Shown: positions 32,973 through 41,151, numbered from the stretch's first letter. The stretch is 64,000 nucleotides of DNA from CAXMQS01 sp964195995 (GCA_964195995.1 CAXMQS010000092.1:1-64000), one strand, 5' to 3'. A program made the numbers and translations. The notes: generated by a model not told the origin, from the sequence alone.

Positions 32973-33245
32973 TCAGACGGCGTCCTGGCGGCGCGTGAAC
33001 AGCGCGACGTATGTGGAACATGCCGAGACTGCGCAAGTGGTGCAGGCCTCACCAAAGCTCGACGGGTCGAGGCTCGTCGTCATGGTCTCGAAGCCGAGAC
33101 TGGAGTAGAGATCTACGATCTCGGCGATCCGGGCAGGATCGGTAACGGTGCGGCGTTCCCAGCCTGTGGCGGCGAGATCCGGCGCGCCCAGGATCTCTAT
33201 GCCCTCAGAGCAGTACACCGGTTCGAAGTCGCCCGCCTGATTCAT
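32973..33245 (-). CDS. Small Cys-motif protein of the benzoyl-CoA reductase operon
   Basis: 90 residues; the ATG at 33245 overlaps the stop of the bzdQ-like gene. The C-terminal part FGEACTTCAVSACSTYVALF contains CxxC plus a third Cys, followed by TRR; the N-terminal Cys (EPVYCSEG) is a fourth. DLYSSLGFETMTTSLDP looks like a small alpha/beta domain. I know no characterised family. Tight coupling to the reductase ATPases suggests a role in metal delivery, cluster assembly or electron transfer. It could also be a small regulatory subunit. Confidence 0.7.
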   Translation of the reverse strand: MNQAGDFEPVYCSEGIEILGAPDLAATGWERRTVTDPARIAEIVDLYSSLGFETMTTSLDPSSFGEACTTCAVSACSTYVALFTRRQDAV

Positions 33246-34075
33246 GCCGCCGTCCCCGCCGCGGCAGAGACACCACCGTCAGCCCGTATCTTCTCCAGCC
33301 GCCGCCTGGCAAGGATGGCGCAACCCAGCGCCGACACGAACTGCATCATGTCGCTGTCTGGGATGTTCACCTCGGCTTCGAGCAGGTCGCTGACGGCCTT
33401 GCCCATCGTCTCGAATCGGAGGATTCCCCCGATGAGCGTGAACTCGGGTTCGGCCTGCACCCGCCTCATCAGCTGCACAGAACGACCGGTTAGCGACTCG
33501 ATGGCGCCCTGCATGATGTCCGCCGGCGCGGTACCCAGCGACAGGTGGTTGATCACCTCGGACTCCGCGAAGACGGCGCAAACGCCCGAGATCGGAACGG
33601 GCTCCTTCGAGGTTGTCATCAGTGCGCTGATCTCTTCGATGGCATAGCCCATGTAGCGCGCCGTCTTCTCCAGGAACGCGCCGGTCCCCGCCGCACACTT
33701 GTCGTTGAGCCGGAAAGAGAGCACGTTCGCCAGTTCGTCAACGCGGCTCGCCTTCATAGTCTGGCCGCCGATGTCCAAGATGGTGCGCGTGCCGGGGAAC
33801 AGAAAGCTCGCCCCGCGGGCGCTTGCGGTGAGGTCGGTCACATGGAGATTCTTGAAGTCGACCTGGTGGCGACCGCCGCCGGTGGCGATGACGTACGCCA
33901 CGTCATCTTGTGGCACCGCGGCATCCTCGAGCGCCTGCTCATAGATCTTCTCCGCGACTTCACGAAGACGGAAGCCGGTTGGCCCAACCGCCTTGCCGAG
34001 GATCTCACCGTCATCCGCCTGGATGAGAGCCTTGGTGTATGTGGATCCGACATCCAGTCCGGCGGTGATAGTCAC
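33242..34075 (-). CDS. bzdQ: Benzoyl-CoA reductase ATPase subunit (BzdQ/BcrD-like)
   Basis: 277 residues from a GTG at 34075, whose GTGA overlaps the stop of the partner ATPase gene; upstream in-frame sequence is that gene's shadow. ASKHA fold of the 2-hydroxyacyl-CoA dehydratase activator type: [14 protein letters not shown] (phosphate loop), [33 protein letters not shown] and [14 protein letters not shown]. The two conserved Cys hold a [4Fe-4S] cluster bridging two ATPase subunits. ATP hydrolysis drives electrons to very low potential for ring reduction. The VTITAG start and FLEKTARY segment favour the D/Q-type subunit. Confidence 0.85.
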   Translation of the reverse strand: MTITAGLDVGSTYTKALIQADDGEILGKAVGPTGFRLREVAEKIYEQALEDAAVPQDDVAYVIATGGGRHQVDFKNLHVTDLTASARGASFLFPGTRTILDIGGQTMKASRVDELANVLSFRLNDKCAAGTGAFLEKTARYMGYAIEEISALMTTSKEPVPISGVCAVFAESEVINHLSLGTAPADIMQGAIESLTGRSVQLMRRVQAEPEFTLIGGILRFETMGKAVSDLLEAEVNIPDSDMMQFVSALGCAILARRRLEKIRADGGVSAAAGTAA

Positions 34076-34893
34076 GATGTTGTCTCCGCGATGCTTGCGA
34101 CCGGGGCGCGGCCGGTCATGACGTAGTCGAGAGCGAACAGGGCGGCTCCGAGCGCCCCCATGTAGTGGCAGTCGTCGCTGATGTTGAGGGGCTTCTCGAG
34201 ACGCTCTTCCAGTGCTTTGACCATGCCGTCGTTCAGGGAGACGCCACCGGTAAAGGTGATCTCGTCGTTGATGCCGACGCGACGCATCAGCGACACAGAC
34301 CGAGAAGCGATGGACTTGTGGACGCCCCAGAGGATGTCCTCGATCTTCTTGCCCTTGCCGATCCACGCCAGTACCTCGGACTCGGCGAAGACGGTGCAGG
34401 TGGTGCTGATCTTGATCGGCCTATCGCTCTTGAGCGATAGCGGACCCAGGTCGTCGAGCGGGATCTCGAGGGCCGCGGCCGCAGCCTGTAGGAAGCGCCC
34501 CGTCCCCGCGGCGCACTTGTCGTTCATGCAGAAGTCGGTGATCTCGCCTTGAGGGTTCACGGAGATCGCCTTGGTGTCCTGGCCGCCCATATCAACGACC
34601 GTCCGCGTGTTGGGGAAGAGGTGCACCGCACCCCGCCCGTGACAGCTGATCTCGGTGACCTGGCTATTGCCGAACGTCACCCGGTAGCGTCCGTATCCGG
34701 TGCCGACGACGTATTCGACCTCCTCTTCGTCGATCTTGCCCTGGGCCAGAGCGGCAACGAAGGACGACTCAGCGGCCTTGATGACGTTGGCACCAGTGTC
34801 GATCAGAGAGCGACCGACGATTCCACCGACCTCGTCGACGATGACAGCTTTCGTCTGGGTTGAGCCAACGTCTACTCCTGCTGCATATGCCAC
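34072..34893 (-). CDS. bzdP: Benzoyl-CoA reductase ATPase subunit (BzdP/BcrA-like)
   Basis: 273 residues from a GTG at 34893 with GAGGTG upstream. Activator-type ASKHA ATPase: [44 protein letters not shown] and [15 protein letters not shown], with both cluster Cys. Both ATPase subunits here are ~275 residues. In Thauera-type enzymes BcrA is much longer, so this complex resembles the Azoarcus Bzd subclass, subject to a tree. Position third after the two reductase subunits matches the bzdNOPQ order. A 2-hydroxyglutaryl-CoA dehydratase activator would be single and homodimeric. Confidence 0.85.
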   Translation of the reverse strand: MAYAAGVDVGSTQTKAVIVDEVGGIVGRSLIDTGANVIKAAESSFVAALAQGKIDEEEVEYVVGTGYGRYRVTFGNSQVTEISCHGRGAVHLFPNTRTVVDMGGQDTKAISVNPQGEITDFCMNDKCAAGTGRFLQAAAAALEIPLDDLGPLSLKSDRPIKISTTCTVFAESEVLAWIGKGKKIEDILWGVHKSIASRSVSLMRRVGINDEITFTGGVSLNDGMVKALEERLEKPLNISDDCHYMGALGAALFALDYVMTGRAPVASIAETTS

Positions 34894-34902
34894 GTGATCA
34901 CC

Positions 34903-36201
34903 TCACTCAGTCGCGCCGGCATCGGCTTGTTGCCGGCGAGTGGCCAAGCCCTCGAAGAAGGCGTCGATCCGATTCTTCATCTGAGCTTCCGAGACGACAC
35001 GCCGGTCCATCATGTCCGACTCGATGAACAGGCTCGGGATGCCGAGCTTTTCGGTCAGGTGCCGCCTGCCGTCGGCGAGCCCAGTCGAGACGGTGCGACA
35101 GCTCTTGATTGGGTGGTAGATGACGCCGTCTGCGCCGAAATCCTCGACCATCGGTATCAGGACATCGTTCTGGTGGAACATGGCGTCCATGGCGTCGCGG
35201 ACGCTGACCAGCACCCCCTCTGCGAGGCTGGCCAACGGGTCGGCGAGGTCGTACTGGAAACCGCTATTGGTGCCGCCGGAGGCGAACCACAGATAGGTTG
35301 AATTAACGAAGGTGCCGCCCCAATCGGTGAACAGCTCGTTGAACCGGCGGAAGATGGGATAGCAGGGAACCCCAACGAACAGCAGGCGGTATTGCTCTTC
35401 CATGGTTTGGCCGATCCCGTTGGCCGCCTTGTACTCCATCTCTTCGACGAGACGTTCGAAGTAGCGAGCACCAGCCTCGGTGCCTCTGAGGCCGTTGCCG
35501 ACACCGAGGAAGATCGTGCCGTCTGTGAGGGCGTTGAACAGGGATGGTCTGGCGCGGTTGAGTTCAAGGATCCGGTTCCAGGAGCGGCTCATCGTATTGG
35601 CGTGGGTGAGGACCTCACGGAACTTGTCGATATCGAATTTCTTCCCGGTTACCTCCTCACACAGCGTGATCAGCTCGCCGAGCTGAACCTCGACATAGCG
35701 ACGGTCGGCCTCGAAGTCACCGTCACCCTTCCACGTCTGGGCACCGGCCTGGCGCGTACCGGGAATGTCGATGGTGAAGGTTGGTGTCCCGTACATGCGC
35801 TCCCAGATCTCGGCCCACTTGATGTAGGTGTTGCAGGCGTTGGTCAGCACCGAGATGCCTGGCTTCGGTATCTGGCCCATCGGGTGCTCTCCCCCACGCA
35901 GCTGGGCGCCGACATCTGCCTTGACGTATCCGCAAATGTCCGGCGAGTACCCGTAGTCCTCGGCCTCTTCGAGGTATTCGTGGGCGACGCGACGGACCGC
36001 GGTCTGGAGGGAGTTGATCTCGGGGAAGACGACGGGTAGATCGAACGTCTTCAAGATCTCGTTGAGGCTCCCCATGACGAAGACGTATGCGGACAGGCCG
36101 CCGCTGCTCGCAGTGTTGTTGAGTTCGGCAAACCACTCCCGGAATAGGGCGGCTCCCTCCCGGTTGCCGCGGCCAACGAGTTCGGCTTGCAGCGTGGTCA
36201 T
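34903..36201 (-). CDS. bzdO: Benzoyl-CoA reductase subunit (BzdO/BcrB-like)
   Basis: 432 residues from the ATG at 36201 with GGGAGG five bases upstream; the longer open frame is the shadow of the bzdN-like gene. HgdB/BcrBC superfamily. Cys residues available for clusters occur in SPDICGYVK, TNACNTYIKWAEIWERMYG, FVGVPCYPIF and HPIKSCRTVSTG. Segments VVFPEINSLQTAVRR and DIPGTRQAG are typical. With the BzdN-like subunit it binds benzoyl-CoA and delivers electrons to the ring. It is followed nine bases later by the bzdP-like gene. Confidence 0.88.
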   Translation of the reverse strand: MTTLQAELVGRGNREGAALFREWFAELNNTASSGGLSAYVFVMGSLNEILKTFDLPVVFPEINSLQTAVRRVAHEYLEEAEDYGYSPDICGYVKADVGAQLRGGEHPMGQIPKPGISVLTNACNTYIKWAEIWERMYGTPTFTIDIPGTRQAGAQTWKGDGDFEADRRYVEVQLGELITLCEEVTGKKFDIDKFREVLTHANTMSRSWNRILELNRARPSLFNALTDGTIFLGVGNGLRGTEAGARYFERLVEEMEYKAANGIGQTMEEQYRLLFVGVPCYPIFRRFNELFTDWGGTFVNSTYLWFASGGTNSGFQYDLADPLASLAEGVLVSVRDAMDAMFHQNDVLIPMVEDFGADGVIYHPIKSCRTVSTGLADGRRHLTEKLGIPSLFIESDMMDRRVVSEAQMKNRIDAFFEGLATRRQQADAGATE

Positions 36202-36229
36202 GTCAACCTCCCGAAGACGATGTGCCTCA

Positions 36230-37405
36230 TCATGCGAAGAGCAGGTTCTCGACGAATGTCTCGACTTGCAGCTCGAGCTGATCGAATGACGACATGTTCT
36301 CCTCGAACTCGCTGACGAAGTAGGCGACTCCCTCGGCGTCGAGGGCGTGCGTATACGTGACCTGCTCCTCGAGGCCGGGCTCGCACATCTTGGCGGCGGC
36401 AACGATGGCGGCGTCGGCCTTGGAGGCGAGGATCCGCTCGATGAGCATCTTCTCCTTGGGCTTGCGCAGATCGTGCTGCACCGGGCTGTACGAGGAGCGC
36501 TCCGTGTAGGCCTCGGCCAGGTTCTCGAGGGGGTCACCTTCGGTGGAAACATCCTCGGTGAGCCAGCGCAACCCGATGTGGAAGTCGTCGTCAACCAGGT
36601 AGCAGGTGCGCCCCAGCATTCGGATGAGATCGAATGGAGGCTGCTCGCAGAAGCCCCCCTCGAACACCACGCGAACGCGGTCCTCTTCCTTGGCAGAGCG
36701 CTCCCGGATGGCCGGGAGCAGCGTCGCCAGAAGATCGTTGTGCTCCTCGCGAGGGATCATCCCGGCAAGGGCCAGCAATGCATATGAGTCCTCGGCGGCA
36801 ATGAGCCAAGGGGTCTCCCGCTTGATCTCGTACAGCTCACGCAGGAGCCGGCGATTCTCGTTGAACACGGCGATCGAGTTCCGGAGATCGTCGTCGGTGA
36901 TGTCTCGCCCTACAACGTCCTCGGCGACCCTTCGCATTCGATCGTATTCGTGACGCAGGTAGTCGATGCTGCCAGCCGAGTTCGGGTTCTGGGGCAGGTA
37001 CAGGATCTGGCAGGGGTAGTCGAAGTTGCGGCCCCAGATCGCCGCCAGGTTCCGAGCAGCATCGCAGATCGGGTGCGATACGAACATATCCAGCTGGACG
37101 CGATCGCTCAGCACAAGCTCGAGCGACGTCTTGAGAATCGAGCAGAGGTAGGAGCCGAAGTGCGAATCGGCCTGGTTCGTCTCCAAAGGGGCGCCTCGCA
37201 CCTTGAAGGGGAGCATGCCGGCGGCGTGAACGATCTCCTCGGGAAAGTAGACCTGGAAGTGACCGACGACCTTTCCTCCGGCGTCGCGCCAGCGACGCAC
37301 CGTTTCGAATTCCGGGGATTCGACCATGTCCCGGCACTCCCCCAGCGCATCGTCGAGTGAAGCACCGCGCCATTCGTCGAAGGTCCTCGTGGCCGCCAGC
37401 GTCAT
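36230..37405 (-). CDS. bzdN: Benzoyl-CoA reductase subunit (BzdN/BcrC-like)
   Basis: 391 residues from the ATG at 37405, overlapping the tetR stop (ATGA). HgdB/BcrBC superfamily: GHFQVYFPEEIVHAAGMLPF, GSYLCSILKTSLEL, FVSHPICDAARNLAAIWGRN, FDYPCQILYLPQNP and GGFCEQPP carry the expected Cys. The C-terminal KMCEPGLEEQ is typical of the reductase C subunit. Size fits BzdN/BcrC (~380). It forms the catalytic half with the BzdO-like protein. The translational overlap with TetR ties regulator and enzyme synthesis together. Confidence 0.88.
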   Translation of the reverse strand: MTLAATRTFDEWRGASLDDALGECRDMVESPEFETVRRWRDAGGKVVGHFQVYFPEEIVHAAGMLPFKVRGAPLETNQADSHFGSYLCSILKTSLELVLSDRVQLDMFVSHPICDAARNLAAIWGRNFDYPCQILYLPQNPNSAGSIDYLRHEYDRMRRVAEDVVGRDITDDDLRNSIAVFNENRRLLRELYEIKRETPWLIAAEDSYALLALAGMIPREEHNDLLATLLPAIRERSAKEEDRVRVVFEGGFCEQPPFDLIRMLGRTCYLVDDDFHIGLRWLTEDVSTEGDPLENLAEAYTERSSYSPVQHDLRKPKEKMLIERILASKADAAIVAAAKMCEPGLEEQVTYTHALDAEGVAYFVSEFEENMSSFDQLELQVETFVENLLFA

Positions 37406-38025
37406 ACCGTGCGACCAGTCGGCTCTGCAGCGGCCCCATTGAAGAACAGGTCCAGAACGTAGTCGAGATGGGCGTCGGTGCTTCCAAGGACGCGATCGGC
37501 ATATCGCCCGATCACGACCTCGACGAGGGCAACGAAGGACCACGACAGGACCCGGGCATCCCCAGGGGCCAGCTCGCCATCTCTGATCCCGTCGCTGATG
37601 ATGGCTTCGATCTGCTCGGGCAAGGCCTTCTGGTAGGCACGTACCAGGCGGTCTCGCTCCGCGCCCGAGAACGTGTTGATGTCGCGCCGAACGAGACGAG
37701 TTAGCTCACGTTCCTCGTCGGGGAGCTCGAGGAAATCCCTGGTCAGTCTCCCCAGGCGGTCGCGACAACTTCCGGTCGCCGCCACTGCCTGGCCGAAGAG
37801 GCGACGCTTGTTGTCGAGATCGTCGAGCATCATCGAGACGTACAGGTTTTCTTTGCTGGCGAAATGGTGGTACAGGCCGCCCTTGGTCACTTGGGCCGCC
37901 CGCGCGATCATGTCCACTTTGACGTCTGCGTAGTTGCTCGCCACGAACAGCCCTCTCGCCGCGGCCACGATTCGGGCTGCAGTTGCCTGTGATCTCGTGG
38001 GAAGGTCTGTCAGATGTTGCGACAT
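37402..38025 (-). CDS. TetR-family regulator of the reductase operon
   Basis: 207 residues from the ATG at 38025; a GTG two codons earlier (38031) is an alternative start. The TetR HTH spans residues ~14-60 (IVAAARGLFVASNYADVKVD, AAQVTKGGLYHHFASKENLY). The C-terminal domain includes PDEERELTRLVRRDINTFSG and is of the acyl-CoA-responsive type by general look. First gene of the reductase operon, coupled to bzdN, with an ACCGAC-N6-GTCGGT inverted repeat right upstream, so autoregulation is likely. Confidence 0.9.
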   Translation of the reverse strand: MSQHLTDLPTRSQATAARIVAAARGLFVASNYADVKVDMIARAAQVTKGGLYHHFASKENLYVSMMLDDLDNKRRLFGQAVAATGSCRDRLGRLTRDFLELPDEERELTRLVRRDINTFSGAERDRLVRAYQKALPEQIEAIISDGIRDGELAPGDARVLSWSFVALVEVVIGRYADRVLGSTDAHLDYVLDLFFNGAAAEPTGRTV

Positions 38026-38033
38026 ACTCACCT

Positions 38034-38051
38034 ACCGACTGTCCGGTCGGT
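38034..38051. promoter_or_regulatory. TetR operator candidate upstream of the reductase operon
   Basis: ACCGAC (38034-38039) and GTCGGT (38046-38051) form a perfect 6-bp inverted repeat around TGTCCG, starting 3-9 bp upstream of the tetR start codons. Position over the start region suits repression. It shares the ACCGA/TCGG half-site with the site at 25923-25935, suggesting related control of both aromatic operons. Confidence 0.65.
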
Positions 38052-38236
38052 TTCAGCGTACTCAACTCCCCCTGCCATGTCAACGGCTTCGGTGAGCCCA
38101 CAGCCGAAGACCCCACCGTTCGGCGCTTCAGTTGCCAAGCCGGCGCCCGCTGGCGGATGCTCCTCCATGGCCGAGGGAAGGCAGGTCAGGGGTGATCAAG
38201 GGCGCCCGGCCGCGGCACAGTCGAACGAAGAACTCG
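38052..38236. other. Leader and promoter region of the reductase operon
   Basis: Non-coding as far as I can see. It contains an inverted repeat GCCGAA (38103-38108) / TTCGGC (38119-38124). On the minus strand it must hold the promoter for tetR-bzdNOPQ and the 3' side of nothing else, because the CBS gene ends at its right edge. Confidence 0.4.
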
Positions 38237-38890
38237 TCATTCCGGCAGCTTGGAGTCGTCCACCTTCCATGTCAGCGAGCTGTCGACCCTCACAACACCT
38301 TCGAGGCGCCTAGCGAGTTCCTCGAGGATGCGAGCGTCAGTCTTGGTCGGGAGTTCTCCTGCGATGTCGACGATGCCGTCTTTAACGGTCAGGTCGAGGG
38401 CTTCGGGGTCGACGAACAAGACCCTGCGGCTGATGTCCTCTCGGATCTCGTCATCGATGAGCTCGTCGGGACGAGCGAAGGCAGCAACGATGTCTGCTCG
38501 ACTGATGACCCCGGTCACCGAACCATCTTGGTCGACTATGGGGAGCCGCTTGACGCCGTTCGCAGCCAACACGCGAGCCGCCTCGGCCAGCGTGGCATCG
38601 GGCGCCACAGTGACGACGTTGGTGCTCATCACCTCGCCGACGGAAACCGCCTCGGAGTGGGATGACTCCTGGCCGAACACGGCGCCCAGCAAGCCGCCGC
38701 TCGGCGCCTCCTTGTCCAGCTCCCGCTCGAGGAAGTCGGCCTCGGTCATGATGCCTACCAGAGCGCCCATGTCGTCAACGACGGGCAGGCCGGAAATGCG
38801 ATTGGCGACCATCAGGCGAGCGGCCTCTTTGATGGTCTCGGTGGGGCGAATGGTTACAACATCGGTCGTCATCAGATCGATGACTCTCAT
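38237..38890 (-). CDS. Two CBS domains plus BON domain protein
   Basis: 217 residues. Tandem CBS pair: VIDLMTTDVVTIRPTETIKE with RISGLPVVDDMGALVGIMTE, and VGEVMSTNVVTVAPDATLAE with GVKRLPIVDQDGSVTGVISR. A C-terminal BON domain follows (~150-212: LTVKDGIVDIAGELPTKTDA). CBS pairs bind adenine nucleotides. Such CBS-BON proteins are common in actinobacterial dormancy/hypoxia gene sets. It follows the usp gene directly (stop and start adjacent) and belongs to the devR-usp operon. Confidence 0.9.
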   Translation of the reverse strand: MRVIDLMTTDVVTIRPTETIKEAARLMVANRISGLPVVDDMGALVGIMTEADFLERELDKEAPSGGLLGAVFGQESSHSEAVSVGEVMSTNVVTVAPDATLAEAARVLAANGVKRLPIVDQDGSVTGVISRADIVAAFARPDELIDDEIREDISRRVLFVDPEALDLTVKDGIVDIAGELPTKTDARILEELARRLEGVVRVDSSLTWKVDDSKLPE

Positions 38891-39310
38891 TCAGGCGGCC
38901 TCCTTGACGACGAGTAGATCGCATTCGGCGATATGGATCAGCCGATGACTGGTACTACCCAGTACCAACGAAGCTACTGCGCCGCGACCCCTACTCCCCA
39001 CCACGATCATGTCTGCCTCGTGCTCGCTGGCGTACTTCACGACGGCGTCCGCCGGGTACCCCTCGAGATCTACCTGCTGCGAGTCGACCCCCTCCAGGAT
39101 GGGCCCGATCCGCTCCCAGACGGCATCTCGCTCCAGCCGCATGATCTCGGCTGAGGCGTCAGGGACTGCTCCCATTGCCGCGTAGACGGTGGCCGGGATG
39201 TGGACCGCATGGACGGCATGCACGGACGTGCTCAGGCGCTGGGCCAACGAAACTGCCTTGCGGGCCGCGGCCTCGGAACCGGTTGAGGCGTCGACGGCTA
39301 CAACGATCAT
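38891..39310 (-). CDS. Universal stress protein (UspA family)
   Basis: 139 residues from the ATG at 39310. This start is chosen over the ATG four codons upstream because GGGAGG lies immediately before it. MIVVAVDASTGSEAAARKAV and the ATP-binding GSRGRGAVASLVLGSTSHRL (G-2x-G-9x-G-S/T pattern) define an ATP-binding Usp. ATGA overlap with the devR stop shows translational coupling. Usp proteins are typical members of DosR-type regulons. Confidence 0.92.
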   Translation of the reverse strand: MIVVAVDASTGSEAAARKAVSLAQRLSTSVHAVHAVHIPATVYAAMGAVPDASAEIMRLERDAVWERIGPILEGVDSQQVDLEGYPADAVVKYASEHEADMIVVGSRGRGAVASLVLGSTSHRLIHIAECDLLVVKEAA

Positions 39311-39972
39311 CTTTCCTCCCATGACTCGGGCGGCATGCGGTGATCGTTTTCTGCATTACGGCGAGCCGCATAGGCCGCGACCTCGCTGCGTCGGCTCATC
39401 CCGAGCTTGGCGAGGACATTCGACACGTAATTCTTGACTGTCTTCTCTGCAAGGAACATGCGCTCAGCGATCTGGCGGTTGGTGAGGCCCTCGGCCAGGT
39501 TCTCGAGGATGTTTCGCTCCTGGGGCGACAGCCGCGCCAGGAGCGGATCGTCCTTCTCGCCGCGGATACGGCGGAACACGCTGTCGACCAATACCGGGTC
39601 GAGGAGCGATTCCCCGCTGCCGACCTTTCGAATGTTCTCGACGAGCTCGTCGCCGGCGACTCTCTTCAGGACGTACCCGGAGGCCCCCGCCATGATCGAT
39701 GCATACAGCGCCTCATCATCGGCGAACGAGGTGAGCATGAGCACCTTGATGTCGGGCCACTGCTCCTTGATCTGACGACAGGCGTCAACTCCGCTGCCGT
39801 CGGGAAGCCGAACATCCACCACGACAACGTCGGGCGCCTTGTAGCCGACGACCCTGACGGCGTCGAAGACCGTCCCGGCCTCGCCAACAACTTCCATGTC
39901 ATCTTGAGAGCCGACAAGGGCGGACAGCCCTGCTCGGACCACCTCATGGTCATCAACAAGTACAACTTTCAT
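39307..39972 (-). CDS. NarL/DevR-family response regulator
   Basis: 221 residues. Receiver domain: VVLVDDHEVVRAGL with acidic pair, DVVVVDVRLPDGSG with the phospho-acceptor Asp (~54), LMLTSFADD, and GYVLKRVAGDEL with the conserved Lys. C-terminal LuxR HTH (LSPQERNILENLAEGLTNRQ, ...KTVKNYVSNVLAKLGM) is strikingly like DevR/DosR of mycobacteria. Divergent from its likely sensor kinase (40063). Candidate leaderless promoter TAGCCT eight bases before the ATG, with DosR-box-like sites upstream. Confidence 0.93.
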   Translation of the reverse strand: MKVVLVDDHEVVRAGLSALVGSQDDMEVVGEAGTVFDAVRVVGYKAPDVVVVDVRLPDGSGVDACRQIKEQWPDIKVLMLTSFADDEALYASIMAGASGYVLKRVAGDELVENIRKVGSGESLLDPVLVDSVFRRIRGEKDDPLLARLSPQERNILENLAEGLTNRQIAERMFLAEKTVKNYVSNVLAKLGMSRRSEVAAYAARRNAENDHRMPPESWEER

Positions 39973-39980
39973 TCAAGGTC

Positions 39981-39986
39981 AGGCTA
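39981..39986 (-). promoter_or_regulatory. Candidate -10 box of the devR-like gene
   Basis: Minus-strand TAGCCT, eight bases before the ATG at 39972. The same hexamer with the same spacing precedes the divergent kinase gene. No Shine-Dalgarno is visible, consistent with a leaderless mRNA. Confidence 0.4.
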
Positions 39987-40009
39987 CCCATGAGGCGCCC
40001 TGGTCATCA

Positions 40010-40023
40010 TGGCCTTATGGCCC
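40010..40023 (-). promoter_or_regulatory. DosR-box-like site 1
   Basis: Minus-strand GGGCCATAAGGCCA agrees with the degenerate DosR core GGGnCnnnnGnCCC at all fixed positions but the last. It sits just upstream of the presumed -35 of the devR-like gene. Partner site 2 is 23 bp away, about two helical turns. Confidence 0.45.
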
Positions 40024-40032
40024 TGTCGAGCC

Positions 40033-40046
40033 TGGTCAAATGACCC
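40033..40046 (-). promoter_or_regulatory. DosR-box-like site 2
   Basis: Minus-strand GGGTCATTTGACCA has the same agreement, and the same single deviation, as site 1. It contains the inverted repeat GGTCA-AA-TGACC on the plus strand (40034-40045) and ends two bases before the kinase gene's candidate -10 box. Confidence 0.45.
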
Positions 40047-40048
40047 TG

Positions 40049-40054
40049 TAGCCT
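40049..40054 (+). promoter_or_regulatory. Candidate -10 box of the devS-like gene
   Basis: TAGCCT eight bases upstream of the ATG at 40063, mirroring the arrangement in front of the divergent response-regulator gene. No Shine-Dalgarno is seen. Confidence 0.4.
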
Positions 40055-40062
40055 CGTTAGCA

Positions 40063-41151
40063 ATGGATCGACTTCCAGCAACCGTTCGTCAGCTCGTCGA
40101 GGCCGCGGCCCTAGTCGCTGGCCAGGCCGACCTCTCCGATGTATTGCGCACGACGATACGAACGGCGATGGAGTTGACGGGAGCCGCTTACGGTGCGCTC
40201 GGGGTCATCGGGAGTCACGGCGTATTGACCGATTTCATTTTCGAGGGCATCGACCGCGAGACCGCGGACCGGATCGGCCACCTGCCGGTCGGCAAAGGGG
40301 TCTTGGGGGCCATAAGCGAGATCCCCCTCAGGCTCGAGGACCTCACCACGCACCCGGACGCCGTTGGCATGCCGGCCAGCCACCCGCCGATGACGTCGTT
40401 CCTCGGGGTCGCTGTCAGGTTGGGCTCCGACACCATCGGCAACCTCTACCTGACGAACAAGGCGGACGGTCCATTCTCCGAGGAGGACGAGCTCCTGGTG
40501 CAGGCACTGGCAGTCATCGCCGGCTCCGCTGTGTCGCGGGCCCGTTTGGAGCGTCGCCTGGAGCGGGCGGCCCTCATCGAGGACAGGGAGCGGATCGCTC
40601 GCGACATCCATGACGGCGTCATCCAGGAGCTGTTCGCAGTCGGACTGGCCCTACAGGCCACCAGAGGCACGGACTCGGCAGAAGCGAGTGAGCGCATTGA
40701 TCAAGCCGTTGACAGCATCGATGATGCGATGACCAGCTTGCGCGACTACATCTTCGACCTGCAATCGCAGACCCCCGATTTCGAGGCCCGCCTCCGCGCC
40801 GTGCTGTCGGCAGCGGCGAGCGAGGCCGACGTGCGAATCGAGCTAACGGGCCGGTTCGTAGATCTCGACCGACCGATAACGGACAACCTCACTCACTTCG
40901 TCCGTGAGGCTGTCTCTAACGCCGTCCGTCACGCCAGGGCGTCGAAGGTCACCGTCTTCGCGATCAACGACGGTGAAACCGTGACCGTCGAGGTTGTCGA
41001 CGACGGCTTGGGTTTCGACACCACGATGCAGAGCGAAGGCATGGGCCTGGCCAACATGCGCGAACGCGTCAGCGTCCTTGGCGGGACTTGCGAGGTTCGC
41101 AGCGAGATCGGAACCGGCACCACTGCCATAGGTAGTGTCCCCCTGGACTAG
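40063..41151 (+). CDS. DevS/DosT-like GAF histidine kinase
   Basis: 362 residues from the ATG at 40063. One GAF domain (~30-165) with SHPPMTSFLGVAVRLGSDTI and GNLYLTNKADGPF, close to the GAF-A domain of DevS, which binds haem; the His in SHPPM is a candidate ligand, not proven. A HisKA_3 dimerisation domain follows with the phospho-His in RERIARDIHDGVIQELFAVG, then a HATPase with VREAVSNAVRHARASK and GLGFDTTMQSEGMGLANMRE. DevS has two GAF domains, so this is a shorter version. It should phosphorylate the divergent response regulator in reply to O2, NO or redox state. Confidence 0.9.
   Translation: MDRLPATVRQLVEAAALVAGQADLSDVLRTTIRTAMELTGAAYGALGVIGSHGVLTDFIFEGIDRETADRIGHLPVGKGVLGAISEIPLRLEDLTTHPDAVGMPASHPPMTSFLGVAVRLGSDTIGNLYLTNKADGPFSEEDELLVQALAVIAGSAVSRARLERRLERAALIEDRERIARDIHDGVIQELFAVGLALQATRGTDSAEASERIDQAVDSIDDAMTSLRDYIFDLQSQTPDFEARLRAVLSAAASEADVRIELTGRFVDLDRPITDNLTHFVREAVSNAVRHARASKVTVFAINDGETVTVEVVDDGLGFDTTMQSEGMGLANMRERVSVLGGTCEVRSEIGTGTTAIGSVPLD

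Noticed and set aside
33242..37405. 2-hydroxyacyl-CoA dehydratase and its activator
   Set aside because: Two distinct activator-type ATPases plus two different reductase subunits, together with had, oah and hcr genes, fit benzoyl-CoA reductase; dehydratases use a single activator.
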